The position numbers and the translations under genes were made by a program. From Flavobacteriales bacterium (lineage in GTDB: Bacteria; Bacteroidota; Bacteroidia; Flavobacteriales_D; Sanyastnellaceae): a stretch of 64,000 nucleotides of DNA. Numbering within the stretch: the stretch's first letter is position 1; every line of letters starts with the position of its first letter. Below, piece after piece: positions 8,759-16,843 of the stretch. The stretch is from the NCBI GenBank assembly GCA_018402085.1, contig JAGYJM010000002.1, positions 682,001-746,000 on the forward strand, written 5' to 3'. Under the pieces are notes generated by a model. It was given only the letters and a program-made list of their open reading frames with translations. It ran no database searches and was not told the DNA's origin.

Positions 8759-9291
8759 AGCTTCATACGCCGGAAAACGAGCGTGACAAAAACGAGTAAA
8801 AATGCCGGAAAAGGACTCTGCGTAAAGCCGAGAAACTCACGCGATACATTGTAGGCCGCCTCTTTCATACCGGTGATGCTTCCCACGAAAAGCAGAACTC
8901 CACTCACGAGCACGGCCGCCAGTGTGATCAATAGCAACATTTTTATCGGCTTGAACGCTTCCAAAAAGATACGAATAAAGACCAGGTTCAGCACGAAATG
9001 GATCAGGATGAGCGCCTGGGCAAGCACCCATTTTGAGGCCTTTAGCTGCGTTTCTGACAGATGATGCAGCAGTTTCCATTCGCGGTGGTGTGCGTAATAA
9101 TCTAGCAATGGCCACTGAGAGCGCATGGCATTGAGGGCTTCTGACCGCTCTTCAGGAGCCTGTTCAAAGAACGCCGCGTTACCTGCGGTCATATCCAGGT
9201 AAAAGTTGACATTGAGTTTAGCGGTTTCCTGCAGAAACAGCATACCGAGCATCAGTGGAACCAGAAGCAGGGCGAGGTACTTCTTAGGCAT
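8755..9291 (-). CDS. Exosortase F system-associated membrane protein
   Basis: About 178 residues from the ATG at 9291 (MPKKYLALLLVPLML...); the ORF track start at 9366 lies inside xrtF and is less likely. It has an N-terminal hydrophobic segment, a soluble stretch with FYLDMTAGNAAFFEQ-like sequence, and three further membrane segments ending in FPAFLLVFVTLVFRRMKL. This is the layout of the small protein that follows xrtF in flavobacteria and is annotated as exosortase F system-associated protein. Its molecular role is unknown. Start overlaps the end of xrtF by 8 bp, so it is the last gene of the substrate-xrtF-partner operon. Confidence 0.8.
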   Translation of the reverse strand: MPKKYLALLLVPLMLGMLFLQETAKLNVNFYLDMTAGNAAFFEQAPEERSEALNAMRSQWPLLDYYAHHREWKLLHHLSETQLKASKWVLAQALILIHFVLNLVFIRIFLEAFKPIKMLLLITLAAVLVSGVLLFVGSITGMKEAAYNVSREFLGFTQSPFPAFLLVFVTLVFRRMKL

Positions 9292-9835
9292 GGGACGCCT
9301 GTTTGCGGTTCTTGCCGGCCGGACTAAAGAACTGAATCCAGCCGTACCACAGTGCGAAAACCACACCGTAAACGATAATGGTAAAGGTATAGTCGTGGTT
9401 GAATTGCAGCCAGGCCGGATTGATATTTACGATAATCGCAAGGGCAACTACCCGAATGACATTCACCCAATGCACCACTAGCATACCTGCCGGAATGTAC
9501 CAAAGCTTATGTTTGAGAGGTCCGGGAAAGGCAAAAATGAAAATGGCAAACAAGGCAAATAGGGCCACGCCGTCACATGCTTCACCAACATAGAGAGAAG
9601 GCGCTCCTTCAATTCCTACACGGTTCATCCAGGGGGCGGCTTCAAATTGGGTTAGTGCATAACCTGAAAGCTCGAGGATCCATTCACTCCCTTGCACAAT
9701 CCAGACGATTACCCACTCATCTAAAGAGGTATCAGGACGAAGCCAGAATTCATACGCCACATACCAAGACAGGTAACTCAGGCCTCCCAGCAGAAGAAAA
9801 CGCAGAAGGGGATTATCCTTCAGTCGCTCCCACAT
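9284..9835 (-). CDS. xrtF: Exosortase family protein XrtF
   Basis: 183 residues, short exosortase/archaeosortase, integral inner-membrane cysteine transpeptidase-like enzyme. The three conserved residues are present: Cys87 in GEACDGVALFALFAIF, Arg128 in NVIRVVALAI and His147 in FNHDYTFTIIVYG. Exosortases recognise C-terminal sorting signals (short motif, hydrophobic helix, basic tail) and process the substrate, probably joining it to an envelope acceptor. The gene follows a PID-CTERM protein by only 2 bp and is followed by the XrtF-associated membrane protein, so a whole sorting cassette is present here. The acceptor for XrtF substrates is not known. Confidence 0.9.
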   Translation of the reverse strand: MWERLKDNPLLRFLLLGGLSYLSWYVAYEFWLRPDTSLDEWVIVWIVQGSEWILELSGYALTQFEAAPWMNRVGIEGAPSLYVGEACDGVALFALFAIFIFAFPGPLKHKLWYIPAGMLVVHWVNVIRVVALAIIVNINPAWLQFNHDYTFTIIVYGVVFALWYGWIQFFSPAGKNRKQASHA

Positions 9836-9837
9836 GA

Positions 9838-10068
9838 TCAGTTTTTACGGCTGAGGTCGTAAGCTTTTTTACCGCCGAAGGCTACACCCGCCGCTATTAA
9901 GGCGCTTAGACCACCATCAATCGGAATACAAGGGTCACCAAAAGGACCTCCGCAAGGGTCACCACCGTCATCCGGAAACGGAGCCGTTTGTGCGAATGAC
10001 ACTGCCGGCAAGGCAAGCAGGGCGATGAGAGCACCTCGACATATCCACTTTTTCAGCATCATAGTCAT
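9838..10068 (-). CDS. Small PID-CTERM sorting-domain protein, predicted XrtF substrate
   Basis: 76 residues from the ATG at 10068; the longer GTG start at 10080 would sit on the -7 box. A signal peptide (WICRGALIALLALPAVSFAQ) is followed by a very short mature part rich in Pro, Asp, Gly and Cys (TAPFPDDGGDPCGGPFGDPC) and then the tripartite sorting signal: the motif PIDGGLSALIAAGVAFG, a hydrophobic segment, and the basic tail KKAYDLSRKN. This matches the PID-CTERM signal associated with XrtF in flavobacteria. The mature protein would be only about 30 residues if the signal is removed, with two Cys. Adjacent to its enzyme; function unknown. Confidence 0.82.
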   Translation of the reverse strand: MTMMLKKWICRGALIALLALPAVSFAQTAPFPDDGGDPCGGPFGDPCIPIDGGLSALIAAGVAFGGKKAYDLSRKN

Positions 10069-10079
10069 TTGATTAAACA

Positions 10080-10087
10080 CAAATATA
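10080..10087 (-). promoter_or_regulatory. -7 box TATATTTG upstream of the PID-CTERM gene
   Basis: Minus-strand TATATTTG is a perfect TAnnTTTG box in the 39-bp-plus gap after mpl, 12 bases before the ATG at 10068. It suggests the sorting cassette has its own promoter and rules against the GTG start at 10080. Confidence 0.55.
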
Positions 10088-10119
10088 AGACTTGTTCGCC
10101 TCGTTTTACATTGTTTAGT

Positions 10120-11457
10120 TCACGTTAACGTCAGTCCACCGCCCCAATTACCTGAACTCATCAGTAACAAGGCGCTATTCTCGCGCGACAGGTTGTCGAT
10201 AAATTCTTGCACGGCTTCTCTTCGTGTACACACGATTAAATCTTCGCGCTGAAAAGCGCGGATGATATGTTCTTTCGTGACTTCGGGCAGTTTTTTTCGC
10301 CGAACGACTTCAGGGTCAAAATACACCAGGGCCTGATCTGCGTCGTCTATGGTGTGGGCATAATGCGGAAGAAACGCATGATTGAGACTGCTGAAAGTGT
10401 GCAATTCGATGCAGGCGATCAGTTGGCGCTGAGGGTAGCGCTCTCTGACTGCTGCAGTGGTAGCTCTCAGTTTACTGGGTGCATGAGCGAAATCCCGGAA
10501 TACCGTGAAAGAACCTTCGTCATGTATGTTCTCAAGCCGCCTCGAGGCGCCGCTGAAACTCTCCATCGTATGATAAAAATCTGCAGCAGAAATACCCAGG
10601 GCTTCACATACAGTGCGGGCGCCCTCCATATTCTGCAGGTTATGCCGTCCGAATACCTGCATCTTATATGTACCAAAGGCAGTATCTACGTAGACGCCAC
10701 CCTCTTGAATGCGGTAATCCGGAGCCTGGTATGGCAGAAGATCCAGGCAATCAGGGGCGTTTTTGACGAGCCTTGATACTTCCGGGTCTTCGCGGTTGTA
10801 TACAAGTTTACCGCCTCGCTCCATGCTGCTCATGAAGCCGCTGAATTGTGCGAGATAGTTCTCGTAAGTAGGAAACACGTTCATGTGATCCCAGGCGATG
10901 CCGCTGATCAAACCGATATGAGCATGATACAAATGAAACTTTGGTCGGCGGTCGATAGGAGAGGCCAGGTATTCGTCTCCTTCGAGTATGGCAAGGGTGG
11001 TTTCTTTTTCGAGATTGACACTTCGCTCAAATCCTTCAAGTAGAGCACCTACCAGGTAGTCGCAAGGCTTGTTGAGGCGTTCAAGCGCGTGAAGAATCAT
11101 GGATGTGATGGTTGTTTTGCCGTGGCTACCACCGATCACTACCCGAAGCTTTTCACGGGTTTGCTCGTACACGAATTCAGGGTAGGAATATACCGGTACT
11201 TCGAGTTGCCGGGCCCGCTCAAGCTCGGGGTTGTCTTCACGGGCGTGCATGCCGACAATCACCGCGTCAAGGTCTGATGAAATGCGATCAGGGTGCCAGC
11301 CGTCTTTTCTTGGCAATAACCCGGCATCCAGGAGCCGGCTTCGCGAGGGTTCAAAGATTTCGTCATCAGAGCCCGTAACGGCAATGCCTTTATGTTGAAG
11401 CGCGAGCGCCAGGTTATGCATGGCACTCCCGCCGATGGCGATGAAGTGTACTTTCAT
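10120..11457 (-). CDS. mpl: UDP-N-acetylmuramate:L-alanyl-gamma-D-glutamyl-meso-diaminopimelate ligase (Mpl)
   Basis: 445 residues from MKVHFIAIGGSAMHN (start at 11457; the ORF track adds eight residues). Mur ligase fold: an N-terminal Rossmann domain with IAIGGSAMHNLALALQ, a central ATPase domain with the P-loop VIGGSHGKTTITSMI, and a C-terminal domain with the FRDFAHAPSKL motif in place of the DDYAHHPTE of MurC. GSA rather than GGxGM-type sequence and the length point to Mpl rather than MurC. The enzyme attaches the recycled tripeptide L-Ala-D-Glu-mDAP to UDP-MurNAc in the cytoplasm, so it belongs to murein recycling. Upstream neighbour of the exosortase cassette, same strand. Confidence 0.93.
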   Translation of the reverse strand: MKVHFIAIGGSAMHNLALALQHKGIAVTGSDDEIFEPSRSRLLDAGLLPRKDGWHPDRISSDLDAVIVGMHAREDNPELERARQLEVPVYSYPEFVYEQTREKLRVVIGGSHGKTTITSMILHALERLNKPCDYLVGALLEGFERSVNLEKETTLAILEGDEYLASPIDRRPKFHLYHAHIGLISGIAWDHMNVFPTYENYLAQFSGFMSSMERGGKLVYNREDPEVSRLVKNAPDCLDLLPYQAPDYRIQEGGVYVDTAFGTYKMQVFGRHNLQNMEGARTVCEALGISAADFYHTMESFSGASRRLENIHDEGSFTVFRDFAHAPSKLRATTAAVRERYPQRQLIACIELHTFSSLNHAFLPHYAHTIDDADQALVYFDPEVVRRKKLPEVTKEHIIRAFQREDLIVCTRREAVQEFIDNLSRENSALLLMSSGNWGGGLTLT

Positions 11458-11573
11458 GAACGGAAGTACGTAAATCTTCACGTTACCTTCACCACCGATG
11501 CCTTCGAAGAATGAACACGTCTACGTCAATTTACCGTTTGTCCATTTACTGAAACGTCAGTGCACAACCGTCG

Positions 11574-11581
11574 TATCTTTG
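11574..11581 (+). promoter_or_regulatory. -7 box TATCTTTG upstream of the 125-aa membrane protein
   Basis: Perfect TAnnTTTG match only 4 bases before the GTG at 11586. If used, the transcript would be essentially leaderless. Confidence 0.45.
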
Positions 11582-11585
11582 TACA

Positions 11586-11963
11586 GTGAGTTCCACAAGT
11601 AAAATTCTGATCGGTCTGGCCACTCTGCTGCCCGTGGTATTGTTGGTGTTGTATGCGCTGTCACTAATACCCGGAGGTCTTACGGTCATTGCTTCTTCAG
11701 AAGGTGCCGGTCGCGCAATGCCGATTGGTGTGATGTCGCTTGGTGTGAGTATGATGTTGATCCTCGCTTTCGTGGTTTCATCTATTGCCTTATTGGTGTA
11801 TTACTTCGTTCATGTGTTGAACAACAAGCGCCTTGAGAGTTCTACGCGGTTGATGTGGGCATTGGTCATTCTTTTTTTCTCCAATCTGGGTTTTATCGTC
11901 TATTGGTACTTTCAAATCTGGCGTGAAGATGATGACCGTATTTCGCATAACTGTCATAATTGA
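11586..11963 (+). CDS. Small membrane protein, three transmembrane segments
   Basis: 125 residues from a GTG codon; no ATG fits, because the first internal Met is after the first membrane segment. Three hydrophobic segments: ILIGLATLLPVVLLVLYALSLI, GVSMMLILAFVVSSIALLVYYFVHVL and LMWALVILFFSNLGFIVYWYFQIW, with an acidic C-terminal tail (REDDDRISHNCHN). The last helix with its LxFxNLGFIxYWYF pattern recalls the phospholipase D nuclease N-terminal (PLDc_N) type of small membrane domain, but no enzymatic motif is present. Function unknown. Lies between mpl (divergent) and the EI24 protein. Confidence 0.65.
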   Translation: MSSTSKILIGLATLLPVVLLVLYALSLIPGGLTVIASSEGAGRAMPIGVMSLGVSMMLILAFVVSSIALLVYYFVHVLNNKRLESSTRLMWALVILFFSNLGFIVYWYFQIWREDDDRISHNCHN

Positions 11964-12069
11964 CCGTTCATCCTGATATCTGTGAGCTGGTCACAGAAGC
12001 GCTTCGCCGTGAACTTTTCTTTTTGCACCTTTACTCTACCACGATATGCGGTGTGAAAACTGACGCATC

Positions 12070-12085
12070 CTGCCTTTTCAGGCAG
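12070..12085 (+). promoter_or_regulatory. Hairpin in the leader of the EI24-domain gene
   Basis: Perfect inverted repeat CTGCCT-TTTC-AGGCAG followed by TAAAAAAAGAAACG and the ATG at 12100. It is either a leader structure before the ribosome site or a terminator remnant; there is no T-run on the plus strand. Role uncertain. Confidence 0.3.
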
Positions 12086-12099
12086 TAAAAAAAGAAACG

Positions 12100-12957
12100 A
12101 TGACTGCTTTCTGGAAAGACGTTCAACTGGGCATTCGAACCTATTTTAAAAGCTGGGGCTTTATCGTGCGCAATGGCATGATGCACTACTATCTCTACCC
12201 GCTGATTTTCATCATTCTGTTCAGCGTATTTGCCACCTTCGGAATTGGTATGCTTGATGAAATGATTACGCCCCTTGTTCAAGACTGGCTTGGCGTAAAA
12301 GAGCTTCCGGGCGATTCGTGGTGGGATAAAACCCTGGCATTCTTCAGTAAGATAAGCACATACCTTGTGAGCTTTGTGATCTGGGTTTCATTGTTATACG
12401 TGTATTTCAAGATCAATAAGTATGTGATATTGATCGTGATGTCGCCCATCATGGCCTTAATTGCAGAGAAGACAGATGAGAAACTCACCGGCCAGGTGTT
12501 TCCGTTTTCGATGACCCAGCTGGTACGCGATGTCTGGCGAGGCATTCTGATAGCGATCAGAAACCTATTTCTAGAGATCCTTCTGACGATTTTAATTCTT
12601 GTAGTGAATACAGTCATCACGGTACTGCTGCCTCCGATCACGGTGATTACCACACCTCTCGTGACGGTAGCTTTATTTCTGATCGGAGCTTACTTCTATG
12701 GTTTTTCAACCATGGATTATACCAATGAGCGCTACCGATTGAATGTGGGTGAAAGTGTGCAGGTGATTCGAAAGAATAAAGGTTTGGCTGTTGCGAACGG
12801 AGCGATTTTTTCCATTTGGCTACTCATACCTTTTATTGGTACCTATTTAGGAGCCATATTCGCACCAGTGACCTGCACAGTGGGCGCAACACTTGCGCTG
12901 CTGGAGAAGAAAGAAAAAGGAGAAATTCAGCGTTATCAGCCGGTACGGAGCACTTAA
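12100..12957 (+). CDS. EI24 domain-containing membrane protein (CysZ-like)
   Basis: 285 residues of the EI24/CysZ superfamily. Features: an amphipathic N-terminus (DVQLGIRTYFKSWGFIV), four to six hydrophobic segments, the MSPIMALIAEKTDEKLTG turn typical of EI24 domains, and the C-terminal YGFSTMDYTNERYRLNVGES stretch that matches the (Y)xxxDY..ER motif of CysZ. In proteobacteria CysZ imports sulfate; Bacteroidota members are uncharacterised. Convergent with the trypsin-fold protein gene, the stop codons overlapping by 4 bp. Sulfate transport is possible but not supported by any sulfur gene nearby. Confidence 0.85.
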   Translation: MTAFWKDVQLGIRTYFKSWGFIVRNGMMHYYLYPLIFIILFSVFATFGIGMLDEMITPLVQDWLGVKELPGDSWWDKTLAFFSKISTYLVSFVIWVSLLYVYFKINKYVILIVMSPIMALIAEKTDEKLTGQVFPFSMTQLVRDVWRGILIAIRNLFLEILLTILILVVNTVITVLLPPITVITTPLVTVALFLIGAYFYGFSTMDYTNERYRLNVGESVQVIRKNKGLAVANGAIFSIWLLIPFIGTYLGAIFAPVTCTVGATLALLEKKEKGEIQRYQPVRST

Positions 12958-14516
12958 CGCCAGACGAGTAGTTTACGCTGCACCGTGCGCGTTTCCAAAC
13001 CAATTTGCACGATGTAATATCCGGTGTTAAGGTCGCTGACCATCACCGATTGCCCTGTGTAAGGTAAGTCGCGCACCTGGCGACCACTTTGATCATATAT
13101 CCGAATAGATAGCAGCGCTTCGTCACTGTCATTCACAAAGTTGACAAAGCTTGAGGCAGGGTTCGGGAACATGGCTACTGCAGACTGAAATGCATCTTCA
13201 TCAACTTCTCCAAAACGGAGGTAAGTGCCGTCGAGAAACAACAAGTCCTGGTTAAAAGGGTTGAGGTGTTTTCTGAAATCTTCCCAGGCCACAGACATCT
13301 TCGAAAAGTAGTCAGCACCATTTTCATTGCAGCGATCGGTACCTCCCTGAAACACACCGGAGACACGTCCGTGCTCATCAATCAGGGGAGCACCTGAGCT
13401 TCCACGTTCTGTGGTGCCTTGATTCCATTGAGGCACAGAGAAGGTCGCTCGCCCCTGCCAGAGGGTATGACCAGGTGCCTGTTCAGTCATGGCATACTGC
13501 TGACGCATACCAAAGGGGTGACTGATGGTACTCACATGTTGGGGTGTCACACCCGAACGATCCCATCCGGCGTAGTAAACGCCCCATCCGGGTTGGGGGC
13601 GACTGCTCAATTCGAGCAATACCATGCTGGCGTCTGCGTTCACTTCGAGGATTTCTGCGCCAGCAATGGAGCGAAACTTTCCATTCGGATTGAATTCATT
13701 GCATTCTTCGTTCAGGAACCTGAACGAAAAAAGCCACGTCTCCGGATGCCCCCAAAGGTTGGCTGCGTTGGTGAGCAGCAGCGGACGTCCGTCATAATTT
13801 GCATTATTCAGCAGCACACCTGTGGCATAGCGGGTGCCGTCATCTACTGTGATGAGCGTAATGGCAGATGAGATATCGCCTGAATTGGATTCGTCGAGGC
13901 AGGCCATATCAACAAAACAGCTCGCCTCTTCGAGGTTTACGCCGTGGTTGATCGGGCGGTAAGAATGCGCGATGGTGCGCACTGAGAGGCGCCCCTGATC
14001 GCGCACCGCAAAAGGCTCATAATACTCGATGATGAGATTGTCACCACTGATTCTCGAAGTGGTTAAAATGCCCGTATTTTTATTATTGGTGTGGGTCAAT
14101 GCGCCTATGACCTCAAGTCCGTTCGGATCGTAGAGGTGTACCGTCGCGCCTTTCGGGATATCAAATTCATCGAAGGTGACGCCCAATGCCAGCGCTTCAG
14201 GTGAATACACCCCAAGCATCCAGATGCGGTCACCATTTGGAAGGTTCGTCCACCGGCCCGAAGTGCTCAGATTGAAATTCACGTTGCGCTTCACGGCGAA
14301 GCGCAACGGGGCGGATTTTACATCTTGCGATAAGACATCCTCGGCAAACAGTACTTCGGTGTTCACATCATCAAGCGCATTAAAATTCAGCGACTCAATC
14401 AGGTTGTCGCCTATGCGTGTGGCCACAGGCTGTGTACCCAGCGTCACCTGAGATAAGAGCGGTAAGCTCATCAGCGCGAACGCAATAGACACTATGTGAA
14501 CGATCCTGATATGCAT
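12954..14516 (-). CDS. T9SS-exported trypsin-fold protein lacking the catalytic His (likely pseudoprotease)
   Basis: About 520 residues from the ATG at 14516 (MHIRIVHIVSIAFALMSLPLLSQ, a signal peptide); the ORF track start adds 60 non-homologous residues. The organisation follows the lysyl endopeptidase (Achromobacter protease I) family: an N-terminal beta-rich pro-region, a first Cys pair (ASCFVDMAC), ATGVLLNNANYDGRPLLLT, YYAGWDRSG, STISHPFG and ERGSSGAPL with the nucleophile Ser. At the place of the catalytic TAHHC the sequence is TNAAN, so the His (and the paired Cys) is gone, while Ser and an Asp (NADASMVLLEL) remain. A type A T9SS sorting domain (VAMFPNPASSFVNF ... KLLVWR) closes the protein. 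I infer a secreted, possibly non-catalytic binding protein. Confidence 0.85.
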   Translation of the reverse strand: MHIRIVHIVSIAFALMSLPLLSQVTLGTQPVATRIGDNLIESLNFNALDDVNTEVLFAEDVLSQDVKSAPLRFAVKRNVNFNLSTSGRWTNLPNGDRIWMLGVYSPEALALGVTFDEFDIPKGATVHLYDPNGLEVIGALTHTNNKNTGILTTSRISGDNLIIEYYEPFAVRDQGRLSVRTIAHSYRPINHGVNLEEASCFVDMACLDESNSGDISSAITLITVDDGTRYATGVLLNNANYDGRPLLLTNAANLWGHPETWLFSFRFLNEECNEFNPNGKFRSIAGAEILEVNADASMVLLELSSRPQPGWGVYYAGWDRSGVTPQHVSTISHPFGMRQQYAMTEQAPGHTLWQGRATFSVPQWNQGTTERGSSGAPLIDEHGRVSGVFQGGTDRCNENGADYFSKMSVAWEDFRKHLNPFNQDLLFLDGTYLRFGEVDEDAFQSAVAMFPNPASSFVNFVNDSDEALLSIRIYDQSGRQVRDLPYTGQSVMVSDLNTGYYIVQIGLETRTVQRKLLVWR

Positions 14517-14720
14517 AGGTACAATCTTATAAAGGTAGATGATTTTTTTCGTTCCGCCAACAAAGGCTTGGATTCCCACAGACATGTTGACGGTGCACGC
14601 CGACTTATTTCCGCTTATCCTTTTCCCTTTGCCGATGATCCTAAATGCACATTGATTGGCCTGAAAAACAGAGAAATTCGAAAATGTGCGTAACATTCTT
14701 ATAAGTGAATCGTCTTATTT

Positions 14721-15245
14721 ATGCCGATGACTGCTGACCAATTTCAACGTGATATCCTGCCGCTCAAAGACAAACTGTTTGCGGTGGCCTTGCGCTACTT
14801 GCGTAACCGCGAAGAATCGCGGGATGCAGTGCAGGACGTTTTCGTTCGGTTTTGGGAGTATCGCAGCGAATGGTCGCGCCTACGTAACGTAGAAGCCATG
14901 CTGGTGACGATGACGCGTAACCGGTGTCTTGATCTGTTGAAGAAGTCAGGAGGCAACGCGCATTCTATTGACGCAGTATTCGACCTTTCAGATGGTCAGT
15001 CGCCCCCTGATACACAGGCAGAGCACCTGGAGTTGAAAGCGCAATGGCATGCATTCGTTGCTACATTGCCTTCAGATCAGCGCAAGATGCTTGAGCTACG
15101 CGACGGGAAGCAATACACCTACGAAGAAATCGCAGCAGAAACCGGCAAGACCATGAGCAGCGTTAAAGTTACCTTGCACCGCGCAAGAATGGCTTTGCGC
15201 AAGCACTTTGAAGCAATGTACGCCTATGACACCACAAGAAAGTGA
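14721..15245 (+). CDS. ECF-type RNA polymerase sigma-70 factor
   Basis: 174 residues. Region 2 is seen in LPLKDKLFAVALRYLRNREESRDAVQDVFVRFW with the DAxQDVF core that binds polymerase and the -10 element, region 4 in LPSDQRKMLELRDGKQYTYEEIAAETGKTMSSVKVTLHRARMALRKHF, a helix-turn-helix. No region 3, as expected for ECF. First gene of an operon of six genes with overlapping ends; the second is a putative anti-sigma factor. Divergent from the trypsin-fold gene across about 200 bp, where its promoter must lie. It probably responds to an envelope signal, judged by the membrane and secreted proteins that follow. Confidence 0.93.
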   Translation: MPMTADQFQRDILPLKDKLFAVALRYLRNREESRDAVQDVFVRFWEYRSEWSRLRNVEAMLVTMTRNRCLDLLKKSGGNAHSIDAVFDLSDGQSPPDTQAEHLELKAQWHAFVATLPSDQRKMLELRDGKQYTYEEIAAETGKTMSSVKVTLHRARMALRKHFEAMYAYDTTRK

Positions 15246-15714
15246 ACAACTTGATGACATCCTGAGTCGCTTCTGGAAGGGCGAGAGCTCGCTCGAAGAG
15301 GAGGCTTGGCTCAGGTTGAAATCCATAAATGAAGAATTGCCCGATCACCTTGCTGAACTAGGAGCCTACTTCGAAGCGGTGGTGCCTGACGAGGGGCTCG
15401 ACGATTGTTTTGACGATGAGGTGCTCGAAGCTATTGGGCAGCGCAACGTGCGCAGGCTTGGTTTTAGCCGCAAGACGATACTCTATGCCGCGGCTATTGC
15501 ATTGTTCGCCATTGGTGCGTGGTTCTTTGCGCGTGAATCATCTCCGCAAAACAACCAGACCGCACAGCAGGAAGAAGTCATGGAAGCCTGGGAGCAAACC
15601 CGCGCAGCACTGAAGCAAGTCGGTGGTAAACTCCATCAGGCAAAGGGGCACGCTGCTTTCATGAATCGGTTTGAGCCGGTTGGCATCACCTTACAAAAGA
15701 ACCCTACGAAATGA
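15226..15714 (+). CDS. Putative single-pass anti-sigma factor
   Basis: 162 residues from ATG 15226 (MTPQESEQLDDILSRFWKGE), which overlaps the sigma factor stop by 20 bp; the track start is an upstream TTG. The acidic, helical cytoplasmic part (residues 1 to 75) contains FWKGESSLEEEAWL, the short zinc-less segment seen at the head of many Bacteroidota anti-sigma-like proteins. One membrane segment (TILYAAAIALFAIGAWFFA) follows, then a 60-residue periplasmic tail rich in Gln and Lys. Position straight after an ECF sigma gene and topology support an anti-sigma role; sequence similarity alone would not. Confidence 0.65.
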   Translation: MTPQESEQLDDILSRFWKGESSLEEEAWLRLKSINEELPDHLAELGAYFEAVVPDEGLDDCFDDEVLEAIGQRNVRRLGFSRKTILYAAAIALFAIGAWFFARESSPQNNQTAQQEEVMEAWEQTRAALKQVGGKLHQAKGHAAFMNRFEPVGITLQKNPTK

Positions 15715-16259
15715 ATACGAAGAAATTGATCATCCGATGCTTTTGCATCGCCGCCATCCAAATGAGCATGGCTGCACCGGCGTTCGCACAGGAGAATGCT
15801 ATCGATCTGATACTTCAGGAATTGACCGTGGATGAACGCTTTACACAGGTCACCATTTCAGGGAAGATGTTCGAACTCATGACCTCCATTGACCCTGAAA
15901 CACCGGAAGAGCGCGCTATGCTCGATGCCGTGAGCAACCTCGACGGATTAAAAATCCTTGCCTGCAGTTCTTGTAAAGATGAAGAGGACCTGTTCGATGA
16001 GGTTTATTATGCGGTGAGAAGGTCAGATAAGCGCAAGTATGAAGTGCTGCTCGAGGTCAGAAACGAGAAAGAGAAGGAGACCTTTTTTGTTTACGATGAA
16101 GGTGGCGAAGTCAGAGAACTCCTCCTCATTGGATATGCACGTAAAGAGTTTTTTCTCATTTCGCTCACGGGAGTCATCGACCTCGCGCAGATTGCCAATA
16201 TTGGACGTGCCCTTGAAGTTGAAGGTTTAAACCGACTCGAATCACTTGACAAACAATGA
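15711..16259 (+). CDS. DUF4252 domain-containing exported protein
   Basis: 182 residues with a signal peptide (LIIRCFCIAAIQMSMAAPAFAQ). The DUF4252 pattern is clear: a helical start, then FTQVTISGKMFELM, NLDGLKILACSS, and the closing FFLISLTGVIDLAQIANIGRAL. There is a CSSC pair near residue 86. DUF4252 proteins are of unknown function and in Bacteroidota are repeatedly found behind ECF sigma factors, as here. Start overlaps the anti-sigma stop by 4 bp, and the stop overlaps the next gene by 4 bp. Confidence 0.85.
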   Translation: MNTKKLIIRCFCIAAIQMSMAAPAFAQENAIDLILQELTVDERFTQVTISGKMFELMTSIDPETPEERAMLDAVSNLDGLKILACSSCKDEEDLFDEVYYAVRRSDKRKYEVLLEVRNEKEKETFFVYDEGGEVRELLLIGYARKEFFLISLTGVIDLAQIANIGRALEVEGLNRLESLDKQ

Positions 16260-16843
16260 AGTTCCGGATCACAATTCTCGCGCTGCTTGCCGCCGTTTCA
16301 GTTGCCGGACAATCTTCACCGGTCAGCGAGCTGATGGAGCGCACCATGAAAGAATACGAAGCGTATCGCCAGGCAGCAAAGGAAGCGGCACGCGACACCA
16401 CAAAGCAAGCCGTCAACACCAATGATCGTCCGCTCGTTTTCGATGACAACTACCTGTACCCCTCGATTGTGCGGGCGATGAATTTTCAGGGCGACACCCT
16501 GCTCAACGAACTGTCTATTCAAATGACGGAGCTGACCTACCTGACTTCGGCAGGAGGCACTAAAAAAGATGCCCTTGAAGCCTTAAATGCTCTTCGGCCT
16601 GAGCTGGAGGAAGCAGGCTTCGAAGTGTGGATCGAATATTCAGGCGATCCTTCCGGATGGCTTGTAGTAAAGTCACACGATGAGCTGATCACGCATCTTG
16701 TTGGAGCCATGCTGCAGCAAGAAAAGCTGCTCATTGTCGATTACAAAGGAAAACTTACTCCCCAGCAACTAGTAGAGCTGCGCAACCTCGACATGCAGAA
16801 GCTCACCGGCACGCTGAACCTTCAAACGCTTTTCGGACCATGA
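16256..16843 (+). CDS. Second DUF4252-like exported protein
   Basis: 195 residues, signal peptide MKFRITILALLAAVSVAGQ. After a charged helical linker (MERTMKEYEAYRQAAKEAARDTTKQ) comes a region resembling the DUF4252 C-terminal half: LEEAGFEVWIEYSGDPSGWLVVKSHDE, LLIVDYKGKLTPQQLVELRNLDMQKL. It is a divergent paralog of the preceding gene. Exported to periplasm or outer membrane; function unknown. Coupled by 4-bp overlaps on both sides, so it is in the sigma factor operon. Confidence 0.65.
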   Translation: MKFRITILALLAAVSVAGQSSPVSELMERTMKEYEAYRQAAKEAARDTTKQAVNTNDRPLVFDDNYLYPSIVRAMNFQGDTLLNELSIQMTELTYLTSAGGTKKDALEALNALRPELEEAGFEVWIEYSGDPSGWLVVKSHDELITHLVGAMLQQEKLLIVDYKGKLTPQQLVELRNLDMQKLTGTLNLQTLFGP

